Source of the DNA: Frankiaceae bacterium
GTDB taxonomy: Bacteria > Actinomycetota > Actinomycetes > Mycobacteriales > SCTD01
DNA length: 5,313 nucleotides
Reading direction: 5' to 3'
Assembly: GCA_026786045.1 (NCBI GenBank)
Contig: JAJAYV010000207.1
Span: 1 to 5,313 of the forward strand
The notes below the pieces were generated by a model. That model made no database searches, was not told where the DNA came from, and saw only the letters and a list, made by a program, of their open reading frames with translations. Numbering within the stretch: position 1 is the first letter of the stretch; each line of letters opens with the position of its first letter. This document shows positions 1 through 5,313 of this stretch, in pieces. Position numbers and translations under genes: made by a program.

Positions 1-1517
1 GCGTCGACCAGCCCGAGCAGCGACAGCGTCCGGGGTGAGGGGACGTACGGCGCCGCGCACGCAGCGCACGGCTTGCGGACCAACCTCTGAGCGAGCACCA
101 ACGACAGCGAGGAGGCGACCAGGAACGGCTCGACGCCCATGTCGACCAGGCGGGTGACGGCGGCGACCGCATCGTTGGTGTGCAGGGTCGTCAGCACCTG
201 GGGGCCGGTGAGCGAGGCCTTGAGCGCGAGCTCGGCGGTCTCCGCGTCGCGGACCTCGCCGACCAGCACGATGTCGGGGTCCTGCCGCAGGACGCTGCGC
301 AGGCCGCGGGCGAAGGTCATGCCGGAGCGCTCGTGCACCTGCACCTGGGTGATGCCGGCGACCTGCACCTCGACCGGGTCCTCGAGCGTGACGATGTTGC
401 GGTCGGGGGTGCTGACCTGCTGGATGCCGGCGTAGAGCGTGTTGGTCTTGCCCGAGCCCGTGGGGCCCGTGATGAGCACCAGGCCCTGGGCCTGCACGAG
501 CGCGGCGTTCACCAGCTCGAGCTGTGCGGGGGTCAGGCCGGTGCCGTCCAGCCGCGGCACGTCGCTGGCCGGCGGGAGCAGGCGGATGACGACCTTCTCG
601 CCGTGCAGCGTCGGCAGGGTCGAGATGCGCGCCTCGACAGTCAGTCCGTCGACGGTGAGCTTCGCGCGGCCGTCCTGCGGGCGGCGGCGCTCGGCGATGT
701 CGAGCCCGGAGACGATCTTGATGCGGCTGACCATCGCCGCGCTGGCGTTGCGCGGGACGGTCATGACGTCGCGCAGCAGTCCGTCGACGCGGTAGCGGAT
801 CCGCAGCTCCGTGGCCTGCGGCTCGACGTGCACGTCCGACGCCCGGGCGCGCACGGCGTCGGCCAGGACGACGTCGACGAGCCGCACGATCGGCGCGGCC
901 TCGACGCTCTGGGCGGAGAAGTCCTCGAGCTCCTGCTCGGCGGTGTCCATCCCCTCGAACAGGGTGTGCACGTCGGTGGAGTCCTCCGACAGCGACCACG
1001 AGCGGGCCAGGTGGTCGCGCACCTGGCTGTCGGTCGCCACCAGCACCACGAGCTCGGAGGCGCCGGTGTAGAGCTTGACGTCGTCGAGCGCCATGACGTT
1101 GGTGGGGTCGGCGGTCGCGACGGTGAGCTTGCCGCCGCCGCGCTCGCTGGACAGCACCAGCACGCCGGAGCGCTCGGCCACCGCGCGCGGCAGCAGCCGG
1201 ACGGCGTCGGGCTGGGCCATCGTGCGGCCCAGGTCGACCAGCGGCAGGGCAAGCGCCTCGGCGAGCGCCTGCGCGACCTCCTTCTCGGTCGCGAGGCCCA
1301 GGTCGATGACGACGGCGCCCAGCCGCTTGCGGTGCTTGTCGGCGGGGGTGGCGGCCTGGGCGGTGAGCGCGGTCCGTAGCTGCTCCTGGTCGAGCAGGCC
1401 CTGCTCGACCAGCACCTCGCCGATGCGGCGGCGGGGTGCACGGGCCGGAGCCGGGCCCGCGGACGCGTCGTCGTGGTCGGCACTGCCGGACGCCGTCGGC
1501 GGGGAGGTCGTGGTCAC
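1..1517 (-). CDS. GspE/PilB-family type II secretion / type IV pilus assembly ATPase (3' end cut by window)
   Basis: This is a cytoplasmic hexameric ATPase of the kind that powers pilus or pseudopilus assembly at the inner membrane. My translation gives 505 residues before the window edge. Residues 1-29 are a Pro/Ala-rich leader. Residues about 31-170 match the GspE N-terminal domain (RRRIGEVLVEQGLL). The linker and N2 region includes ASDVHVEP (226-233) and RYRVDGLLRD. The motor has Walker A GPTGSGKT (351-358), Asp box TLEDPVE (377-383), Walker B DPDIVLVGEVRDAET (413-427) and His box ending TTLHTND (443-449). The first CxxC (Cys484, Cys487) of the usual zinc tetracysteine motif is present and the second pair lies beyond base 1. 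The His box reads LTGPQV rather than the usual LTGHLV. The GTG at 1517 is the only start I find that keeps the N-terminal domain; no strong Shine-Dalgarno precedes it. No other pilus or secretion genes are in view, so GspE, PilB or a Tad-like role cannot be separated by context. The family call is firm and the substrate is unknown. Confidence 0.93.
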   Translation of the reverse strand, partial: MTTTSPPTASGSADHDDASAGPAPARAPRRRIGEVLVEQGLLDQEQLRTALTAQAATPADKHRKRLGAVVIDLGLATEKEVAQALAEALALPLVDLGRTMAQPDAVRLLPRAVAERSGVLVLSSERGGGKLTVATADPTNVMALDDVKLYTGASELVVLVATDSQVRDHLARSWSLSEDSTDVHTLFEGMDTAEQELEDFSAQSVEAAPIVRLVDVVLADAVRARASDVHVEPQATELRIRYRVDGLLRDVMTVPRNASAAMVSRIKIVSGLDIAERRRPQDGRAKLTVDGLTVEARISTLPTLHGEKVVIRLLPPASDVPRLDGTGLTPAQLELVNAALVQAQGLVLITGPTGSGKTNTLYAGIQQVSTPDRNIVTLEDPVEVQVAGITQVQVHERSGMTFARGLRSVLRQDPDIVLVGEVRDAETAELALKASLTGPQVLTTLHTNDAVAAVTRLVDMGVEPFLVASSLSLVLAQRLVRKPCAACAAPYVPSPRTLSLLGLVD

Positions 1518-1528
1518 GAGCAGTGCAT
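1514..1528 (-). other. Possible four-codon upstream ORF overlapping the ATPase start
   Basis: An ATG at 1528-1526 opens a minimal ORF (Met-His-Cys-Ser) whose TGA at 1516-1514 overlaps the GTG start of the ATPase in a GTGA arrangement. It lies in the 63-bp gap 1518-1580 between the DUF1003 gene and the ATPase. That gap otherwise shows no clear promoter, no good ribosome binding site and no U-tract terminator. Stop/start overlap could couple initiation at the GTG, which lacks its own Shine-Dalgarno. An ORF this short can arise by chance, so this is only a suggestion. Confidence 0.15.
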
Positions 1529-1580
1529 CGGTCGCTCTGCCCGCGGGGTGAAGGCCCGGTCCGTGACGTTCTGCTGGGGG

Positions 1581-2225
1581 TCAGTCCCCGTCGTGCTCGC
1601 CGACGAACGGCTCGCCGAGGTCCGGGCGCTCGGCGTCGCGCTCGGCGGTCTTCTCGGCGGACCGGCGCTTCTTGCGCTCGGCCCGCCGCTCGCGGTCCTC
1701 ACGGGCCGCGCGCCTGGCCAGCTCGGCCGTGACGTCGGCCCCGGGCTCGCCGGTGCGGGTGCGGGCCACGACCTCCTCGGTCACCTCGCGGAGCTGGGCG
1801 CGCAGGAAGTCACGGGTCGCGACCTCGCCGAGCGCCTGGCGCAGGCTCGCGACCTCGCGGCTGAGGTACTCCACGTCGGCCTGCAGGCGCTCGCTGGTCG
1901 CGCGGTCCTCGTCCAGGCTGATCCGGTCCCGGTCGGCCTGCCGGTTCTGCGCCAGCAGGATCAGCGGCGCGGCGTAGGAGGCCTGCAGCGACAGCAGCAG
2001 CGTCAGGAAGGTGAAGGTGTACGGGTCGAAGGCGAACGGTGAGACGTTGAGCAGGATCCAGACGACGATGAACACCGTCATGTAGACCAGGAAGCGGGCC
2101 GTGCCGAGGAAGCGGGCGATCTGCTCCGACACCCTGCCGAAGGCGTCCGGGTCGTAGTGCGGGCGGCGCGAGGCGCGCTGCTCGAGCGGGGTGTCCAGGC
2201 GCACCCGGCGTGACCTCTCAGCCAC
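1581..2225 (-). CDS. DUF1003 family two-helix membrane protein
   Basis: The protein has 214 residues and starts at GTG 2225. Two hydrophobic segments lie at about residues 43-63 and 70-92. The second runs into the DUF1003 signature LTLLLSLQASYAAPLILLAQ followed by NRQADRDR (94-101). The N-terminus (1-40) is basic and polar. Residues 102-150 look like a coiled coil. Residues 170-200 are a strongly charged Arg/Lys/Glu tail, so the protein is probably anchored by two helices with a long cytoplasmic C-terminal stalk. The biochemical function of DUF1003 is not established. The start overlaps the end of the upstream MgtE-N/CBS gene by 8 bp (2218-2225), implying translational coupling and a shared role, perhaps in Mg2+ or envelope physiology; this is inference from gene pairing. 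Length and motif are typical, with no sign of damage. Confidence 0.9.
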   Translation of the reverse strand: MAERSRRVRLDTPLEQRASRRPHYDPDAFGRVSEQIARFLGTARFLVYMTVFIVVWILLNVSPFAFDPYTFTFLTLLLSLQASYAAPLILLAQNRQADRDRISLDEDRATSERLQADVEYLSREVASLRQALGEVATRDFLRAQLREVTEEVVARTRTGEPGADVTAELARRAAREDRERRAERKKRRSAEKTAERDAERPDLGEPFVGEHDGD

Positions 2226-3486
2226 GACGGCCCGTGCCCGATCCCCGCGAGTCCCGCCAGCCCTGCGGCAGGACGTGGTCGAGCACGTCGTCCACGGTCA
2301 CGGCACCGAGCAGCCGCTGCTCGGAGTCCACGACCGGCACCGCGACCAGGTTGTAGGACGCGAGGTGCCGGGTGACGTCGGCCAGCGGGCAGTCCGGGCC
2401 GAGCGGGTCGATGCCGGTGTCCAGCGCGGCGCTGATGAGCGAGGACGGGGGTTCGCGCAGCATCCGCTGGAAGTGCGCCGTACCGAGGTAGCGACCGGTG
2501 GGGGTCTCGTACGGCGGGCGCACGACGTAGACCTGCGCCGCCAGCGCCGGGCTGTGGTCGGCGTTGCGGATCATCGCCAGGGCCTCGGCGACGGTGGCGT
2601 TGGGGGCCAGCACCAGCGGCTCCGAGGTCATCATCCCGCCGGCCGAGTCGTCGCTGTAGGCCAGCAGCGACCGGACCGGACCGGCCTCGTCGGGTTCCAT
2701 GAGCGCGAGCAGCCGCTCGGCGTCTGCGGCCGGGAGCTCGCCGAGCAGGTCGGCGGCATCGTCCGGGGCCATCGCCTCGAGGACGTCGGCGGCCCGCTCG
2801 TCCTCCAGGCCGCCCAGCAGCTCGACCTGCTCGTCCTCGCTCATCTCCTCCAGGACGTCGGCCAGCCGCTCGTCGTCCAGCGCCGCCGCGATCTCGGCTC
2901 GGCGCGTGCCGGACAGGTCGTGCATCACGCCGGCCAGATCGGCGGGGCGGAGCTTCTCGAAGACGGCCAGCAGGTTGGCGGCGCCCTGGCCGTCCGGCGC
3001 CAACGACAGGCCGCTGACCGCCTCCCATCCCACCGCCAGCACCGCGCCGCGGCGGCGGCGGCGCAGCCCGCGGCCGCCGCGCCGGCGCACCGCGACCCGG
3101 CTGACGAGCCAGTCGCCGGTGCGCTGCTGCTCGACGGCGATGTCCAGGACGGTGACCTGCTCGGAGCTGCTCAGCAGCGTGACGGTGCGGTCCAGCAGCT
3201 CGGCGAGCACGAGCGTCTCGCCCGCCCGCTTGTCGAAGCGGCGCAGGCTGACCATGCCGCTGGTGAGCACGACCGCCTCGGGGTCGATGCTGTTGACCCG
3301 CCCGATCGGCACGAAGATCCGGCGGCGGGCCTGGATCTCCACCACCAGGCCCAGCACTCGCGGGGCGTCCTTGCCGATCCGCAGCGCGACGACGACGTCG
3401 CGTACCCGGCCGACCTGGTCGCCGTTCGGGTCGAAGACGGGCAAGCCGGCCACGCGGGCGACGAAGACGCGCGACCCGGTGCTCAT
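2218..3486 (-). CDS. PRC-barrel / MgtE N-domain / CBS-pair protein lacking the MgtE channel
   Basis: A soluble protein of 422 residues. Residues 6-80 form a PRC-barrel-like domain (GLPVFDPNGDQVGRVRDVVV). Residues about 89-133 look like a second, degenerate barrel repeat. Residues 134-147 are an Arg-rich linker. Residues about 170-275 match the MgtE N-terminal superhelix, with acidic helical repeats such as ERLADVLEEM and ERAADVLEAM. The MgtE hinge motif DDSAGGMMT (279-287) leads into two CBS motifs (about 284-345 and 348-405). In true MgtE Mg2+ channels these domains are the cytosolic Mg2+ sensor and are followed by five membrane helices. Here the protein stops after the CBS pair, so it cannot itself be a channel. 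It is more likely a Mg2+ or nucleotide sensor acting on a partner, and the overlapping DUF1003 membrane gene is the obvious candidate. The ATG at 3486 has no clear Shine-Dalgarno, but a -10-like hexamer lies 7 nt upstream, suggesting a leaderless mRNA. Annotation as a plain 'magnesium transporter' would be misleading. Confidence 0.92.
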   Translation of the reverse strand: MSTGSRVFVARVAGLPVFDPNGDQVGRVRDVVVALRIGKDAPRVLGLVVEIQARRRIFVPIGRVNSIDPEAVVLTSGMVSLRRFDKRAGETLVLAELLDRTVTLLSSSEQVTVLDIAVEQQRTGDWLVSRVAVRRRGGRGLRRRRRGAVLAVGWEAVSGLSLAPDGQGAANLLAVFEKLRPADLAGVMHDLSGTRRAEIAAALDDERLADVLEEMSEDEQVELLGGLEDERAADVLEAMAPDDAADLLGELPAADAERLLALMEPDEAGPVRSLLAYSDDSAGGMMTSEPLVLAPNATVAEALAMIRNADHSPALAAQVYVVRPPYETPTGRYLGTAHFQRMLREPPSSLISAALDTGIDPLGPDCPLADVTRHLASYNLVAVPVVDSEQRLLGAVTVDDVLDHVLPQGWRDSRGSGTGRRG

Positions 3487-3493
3487 GGTGCGG

Positions 3494-3499
3494 ACGCTA
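3494..3499 (-). promoter_or_regulatory. Candidate -10 element for a leaderless transcript of the MgtE-N/CBS gene
   Basis: Read on the minus strand the hexamer is TAGCGT, which fits the actinobacterial TANNNT pattern. It ends exactly 7 nt before the A of the ATG at 3486, the spacing expected when transcription starts at the start codon. The gene also lacks a Shine-Dalgarno, which agrees with a leaderless message. No convincing -35 box is visible 17-18 bp upstream, so the call rests on position and the hexamer alone. Confidence 0.4.
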
Positions 3500-3552
3500 C
3501 CGCCGGGGCGCGGTCGGGCTGCGCTGCGGCGTGCGGCACGATGCCCGGGTCC

Positions 3553-3563
3553 GAACGCCGTTC
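3553..3563. repeat. Perfect 11-bp inverted repeat in the divergent intergenic region, possible operator
   Basis: GAACGCCGTTC is a perfect palindrome of two 5-bp arms around one central base. It sits 1 bp before the ribosome binding site of the dehydrogenase gene and about 67 bp upstream of the divergent MgtE-N/CBS start. It could be a binding site for a dimeric regulator controlling the dehydrogenase-PhzF pair. It resembles an actinobacterial SOS box, GAAC-N4-GTTC, but has only three bases between the half-sites. Palindromes this short occur by chance in GC-rich DNA. Confidence 0.25.
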
Positions 3564-3564
3564 T

Positions 3565-3570
3565 AGGGAG
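3565..3570 (+). promoter_or_regulatory. Ribosome binding site of the dehydrogenase gene
   Basis: AGGGAG lies 5 nt before the GTG at 3576 and is a good Shine-Dalgarno match. It is the reason to choose this GTG as the start. The dehydrogenase message therefore has a leader. A weak -10-like CACGAT at 3537-3542 would give a leader of roughly 25-30 nt, but no -35 supports it. Confidence 0.65.
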
Positions 3571-3575
3571 ACCCC

Positions 3576-4337
3576 GTGACCGTCCTCGACCGCTTCCGCC
3601 TGGACGACAAGGTCGTCGTCGTCACCGGTGCCTCGTCCGGGCTGGGGGTCGCCTTCGCGCAGGCCTTCGCCGAGGCCGGCGCCGACCTCGTGCTCGGCGC
3701 CCGCCGGGTCGACCGGCTGCCCGAGACCGGCAAGCTCGTCGAGGCCGCCGGCCGCCGGTTCGCCTTCGAGCAGACCGACGTGACCGACCCCGAGCAGTGC
3801 ACCCGGCTGGTGCAGAAGGCGATCGAGGAGTTCGGCCGGGTCGACGTGCTGGTCAACAACGCCGGCCTGGGCTGGGCCAAGCCGGCCAGCCGGGAGACGC
3901 CCGCGGAGTTCCTGCGGGTCATCGACGTCAACCTCAACGGCGCCTACTGGATGGCCCAGGCGTTCGGCCGGGCCGCGAAGGGCGGCGGCTCGATCATCAA
4001 CATCAGCAGCGTGCTGGGCATCCACCCCGGCGCGCTGCCCCAGGCGGCCTACGCCGCCTCGAAGGCCGGCCTCATCGGCCTCACCCGCGACCTGGCCGCG
4101 CAGTGGACCGGCCGCAAGGGCATCCGCGTCAACGCCATCGCGCCGGGCTACTTCCCGACCGAGATGACCGACGAGATGGACGACTCCGAGGCGGAGTTCG
4201 TCAAGGCGATCACCCCGGCCGGCCGCCTCGGCGACCCGGCCGAGCTGGCCAGCGTCGGCGTCTTCCTGGCCAGCGACGCCGCGTCGTACGTCACCGGCAT
4301 CACCGTGCCGGTCGACGGCGGCATGACGATGCCCTGA
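3576..4337 (+). CDS. Classical short-chain dehydrogenase/reductase (SDR), probably NADP(H)-dependent
   Basis: The 253-residue length is normal for the classical SDR family, cytosolic oxidoreductases that interconvert alcohols and ketones. The Rossmann cofactor motif TGASSGLG is at 17-24. After the second strand comes GARR (41-44), whose Arg residues favour NADP(H) over NAD(H). Asp68 of DVTD contacts the adenine in this family. NNAG is at 94-97. The catalytic tetrad is Asn119, Ser145, Tyr159 and Lys163 (YAASK), and the PG motif is at 190-191. The C-terminus GITVPVDGGMTMP closes the fold as in FabG-like enzymes. All key residues are present, so the enzyme should be active. The substrate cannot be read from sequence. 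The GTG start has a good ribosome binding site, and the stop overlaps the next gene's ATG by one base (TGATG), so the product is likely made together with the PhzF-like protein. FabG itself is possible but less likely without fatty acid genes nearby. Confidence 0.93.
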   Translation: MTVLDRFRLDDKVVVVTGASSGLGVAFAQAFAEAGADLVLGARRVDRLPETGKLVEAAGRRFAFEQTDVTDPEQCTRLVQKAIEEFGRVDVLVNNAGLGWAKPASRETPAEFLRVIDVNLNGAYWMAQAFGRAAKGGGSIINISSVLGIHPGALPQAAYAASKAGLIGLTRDLAAQWTGRKGIRVNAIAPGYFPTEMTDEMDDSEAEFVKAITPAGRLGDPAELASVGVFLASDAASYVTGITVPVDGGMTMP

Positions 4338-5313
4338 TGGCACTGCGGGCCTCCGGCGCGACCCAGATGTCGCTCGAGTACGAGGTGGTCGACGTCTTCA
4401 CCGGCACACCGTTCGCGGGCAACCCGCTCGCGGTGGTGCTGGGGGCCGACGACCTCGAGCAGGACCAGCTGCAGCGGATCGCGAACGAGTTCCACCTGTC
4501 CGAGACGGCCTTCCCGATGGCCGCCTCGGACGGCGCGGACTACCGGCTGCGGATCTTCACCCCCGAGGTGGAGCTGCCCTTCGCCGGACACCCGTCGGTC
4601 GGCGCCGCCTGGGTGCTGGCCCGCCGCGGCGAGCTCGCGCCCGGTCCGGTCGTGCAGTCCTGCGGCGCCGGGCGGCTGGCGCTGGAGGTCGCGCCGGACG
4701 GCGGCCCGGTGACGCTCACCGGCGGCGCGCCCACCGTCGGCCCGCCGCAGCACCCCGAGAGGTTCCTGCGCGCGGTGGGGCTGTCGCACAAGGACCTCAT
4801 CGGCGTCGAGCCGCGCTCCTGCGGGACCGGCCTGGAGTTCGCCTTCCTGCTCGTGCGCGCCGGTGCGGTGGCCACCTGCGTGCCGGACCTCGCGGCGCTG
4901 CGCGGGCTGGGCGGTGCGGGGCTGTCGGTCTTCTCCTGGGACGGCGAGGCGGCCCGCGCCCGGGTCTTCGCCGGCGGGGTCGGCGTGGCCGAGGACCCGG
5001 CGACCGGCTCGGCCGCGCTCGGGCTCGGCGTCTACCTCGTCGCGACCGGCCTGCTCTCCGACGGCGGGCCGTACGTCGTGCACCAGGGGCTGGAGCTGGG
5101 CCGCCCGTCGCGGCTGGACTGCGCGGTCGTCGCCTCGGGCGGGTCTGCGGCGTCCGCGACGGTCAGCGGCGAGGTCGTCCCCGTCGCCGCCGGCCGCATC
5201 CGGGTGCCACCCGTCGGTTGGTCAGTCGGTCGGCCGCAGGCGGAGGGCGGCGCACGACGCCGCCCACCGGTGGGCGGGCCCGGCGGGGGGGGTGGGGCGC
5301 GAGGCGGCGGGCC
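4337..5313 (+). CDS. PhzF-family isomerase/epimerase-like protein (no stop within window)
   Basis: PhzF proteins share the diaminopimelate epimerase fold; PhzF itself isomerises a dihydro-anthranilate in phenazine synthesis, but most relatives have unknown substrates. Visible motifs are VDVFTGTPFAGNPLAVVL (18-35), HLSETAF (53-59) with the catalytic Glu56, FTPEVELPFAGHP (74-86) with His85, and AGGVGVAEDPATGSA (212-226) with Asp220. Glu56 and His85 have the same 29-residue spacing as Glu45 and His74 of Pseudomonas PhzF. The C-terminal part has QGLELGRPS and ends as a domain near GRIRVPP, about residue 292 (base 5212). The frame then continues for over 30 low-complexity Gly/Arg/Pro residues to the window edge without a stop, and its third-position G/C bias is lost there. 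The true end is beyond the window or obscured by an indel. The ATG at 4337 overlaps the SDR stop (TGATG); Met11 at 4367 is an alternative start nearer the conserved domain. No phenazine genes are present, so phenazine synthesis is not implied. Confidence 0.9.
   Translation, partial: MALRASGATQMSLEYEVVDVFTGTPFAGNPLAVVLGADDLEQDQLQRIANEFHLSETAFPMAASDGADYRLRIFTPEVELPFAGHPSVGAAWVLARRGELAPGPVVQSCGAGRLALEVAPDGGPVTLTGGAPTVGPPQHPERFLRAVGLSHKDLIGVEPRSCGTGLEFAFLLVRAGAVATCVPDLAALRGLGGAGLSVFSWDGEAARARVFAGGVGVAEDPATGSAALGLGVYLVATGLLSDGGPYVVHQGLELGRPSRLDCAVVASGGSAASATVSGEVVPVAAGRIRVPPVGWSVGRPQAEGGARRRPPVGGPGGGGGARGGG
5222..5313 (-). CDS. Probable C-terminal fragment of a convergent gene of unknown function
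   Basis: A minus-strand frame enters from the right edge and ends at TGA 5224-5222, giving 28 codons with C-terminus CAALRLRPTD. All 28 sense codons have G or C at the third position, whereas the overlapping PhzF frame has seven A/T third positions in about 30 codons over the same bases. The bias changes at about the point where the conserved PhzF domain ends. The plus-strand frame starting at 5223 shares the same third positions and is equally G/C-rich, so a frameshift of the plus-strand gene is an alternative. The fragment is too short to assign a family. An 8-G run at 5285-5292 lies inside it and is a place where a sequencing indel is possible. Confidence 0.35.
   Translation of the reverse strand, partial: PAASRPTPPAGPAHRWAASCAALRLRPTD

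Noticed and set aside
180..1379. Long plus-strand open frame of 399 codons opposite the ATPase
   Set aside because: It is antisense to a clear GspE/PilB gene, its translation is Gly/Asp/Val/Arg-rich without any recognisable domain, and open antisense frames are expected in very GC-rich DNA.
1577..1589. Small hairpin GGGG-TCAGT-CCCC at the DUF1003 stop as a terminator
   Set aside because: The stem is only 4 bp, it overlaps the stop codon and the last codons, and no T-tract follows on the minus strand.
1514..1702. 62-codon minus-strand frame bridging the DUF1003 end and the ATPase start
   Set aside because: Most of it lies inside the DUF1003 gene in another frame and is Ser/Arg/Pro-rich shadow sequence; only its last four codons were kept as a possible mini-ORF.
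3553..3563. LexA/SOS box
   Set aside because: The half-sites GAAC and GTTC are separated by three bases rather than the four required in the actinobacterial consensus.
2191..3579. Plus-strand open frame of 462 codons opposite the MgtE-N/CBS gene
   Set aside because: Its composition is His/Gln/Val/Asp-rich, as expected for the shadow of a real gene; the minus strand carries recognisable PRC, MgtE-N and CBS domains.
3483..4343. Minus-strand open frame of 286 codons opposite the SDR
   Set aside because: The plus strand holds all SDR catalytic motifs, and the antisense translation is repetitive Ala/Gly/Val/Asp-rich sequence with no family match.
4148..5083. Minus-strand open frame of 311 codons opposite the PhzF-like gene
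   Set aside because: It is antisense to conserved PhzF motifs and reads as compositionally biased sequence without domains.
4337..5313. Phenazine biosynthesis locus
   Set aside because: PhzF-family proteins are widespread outside phenazine clusters, and no other phz gene is present in the window.

Overview
The window comes from a high-GC, Gram-positive-type chromosome, most likely an actinomycete (Actinomycetota). Base composition is strongly GC-rich, third codon positions are almost always G or C, GTG starts are common, and the pairing of an MgtE-N/CBS protein with a DUF1003 membrane protein is typical of actinobacteria. I cannot place it to genus. Coding density is near complete. The only non-coding gaps are 63 bp (1518-1580) and 89 bp (3487-3575).

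Left part, minus strand, reading right to left from 3486 to 1. The first gene (3486-2218) encodes a soluble protein with an N-terminal PRC-barrel, an Arg-rich linker, an MgtE N-terminal helical domain and two CBS motifs, but none of the MgtE transmembrane channel. It overlaps by 8 bp a two-helix DUF1003 membrane protein (2225-1581). After 63 bp comes a GspE/PilB-type secretion or pilus-assembly ATPase (1517 to beyond base 1), whose C-terminus is cut by the window edge. The first two genes are almost certainly co-translated. The ATPase may be on the same transcript, but its functional link to them is unclear.

Right part, plus strand, from 3576. A classical short-chain dehydrogenase/reductase (3576-4337) is joined through a TGATG stop/start overlap to a PhzF-family isomerase-like protein (4337 to the window end). 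The two probably form a small metabolic operon of unknown substrate. The conserved PhzF domain is complete by about 5206, but its frame has no stop before the window end. Over the same last 92 bp the third-position G/C signal leaves the PhzF frame and fits a minus-strand reading frame ending in TGA at 5222-5224, so a convergent gene probably begins to the right of the window.

The 89-bp divergent intergenic region separates the two transcription units. It holds a well-placed -10-like hexamer for a leaderless mRNA of the MgtE-N/CBS gene, an 11-bp perfect inverted repeat, and a good ribosome binding site for the dehydrogenase. I see no RNA genes, mobile elements, CRISPR arrays or clear intrinsic terminators. 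No plainly novel system is evident. The items most worth a second look are the channel-less MgtE sensor with its DUF1003 partner, the His-to-Pro change in the His box of the ATPase, and the 3' edge where the PhzF frame runs into a probable convergent gene.
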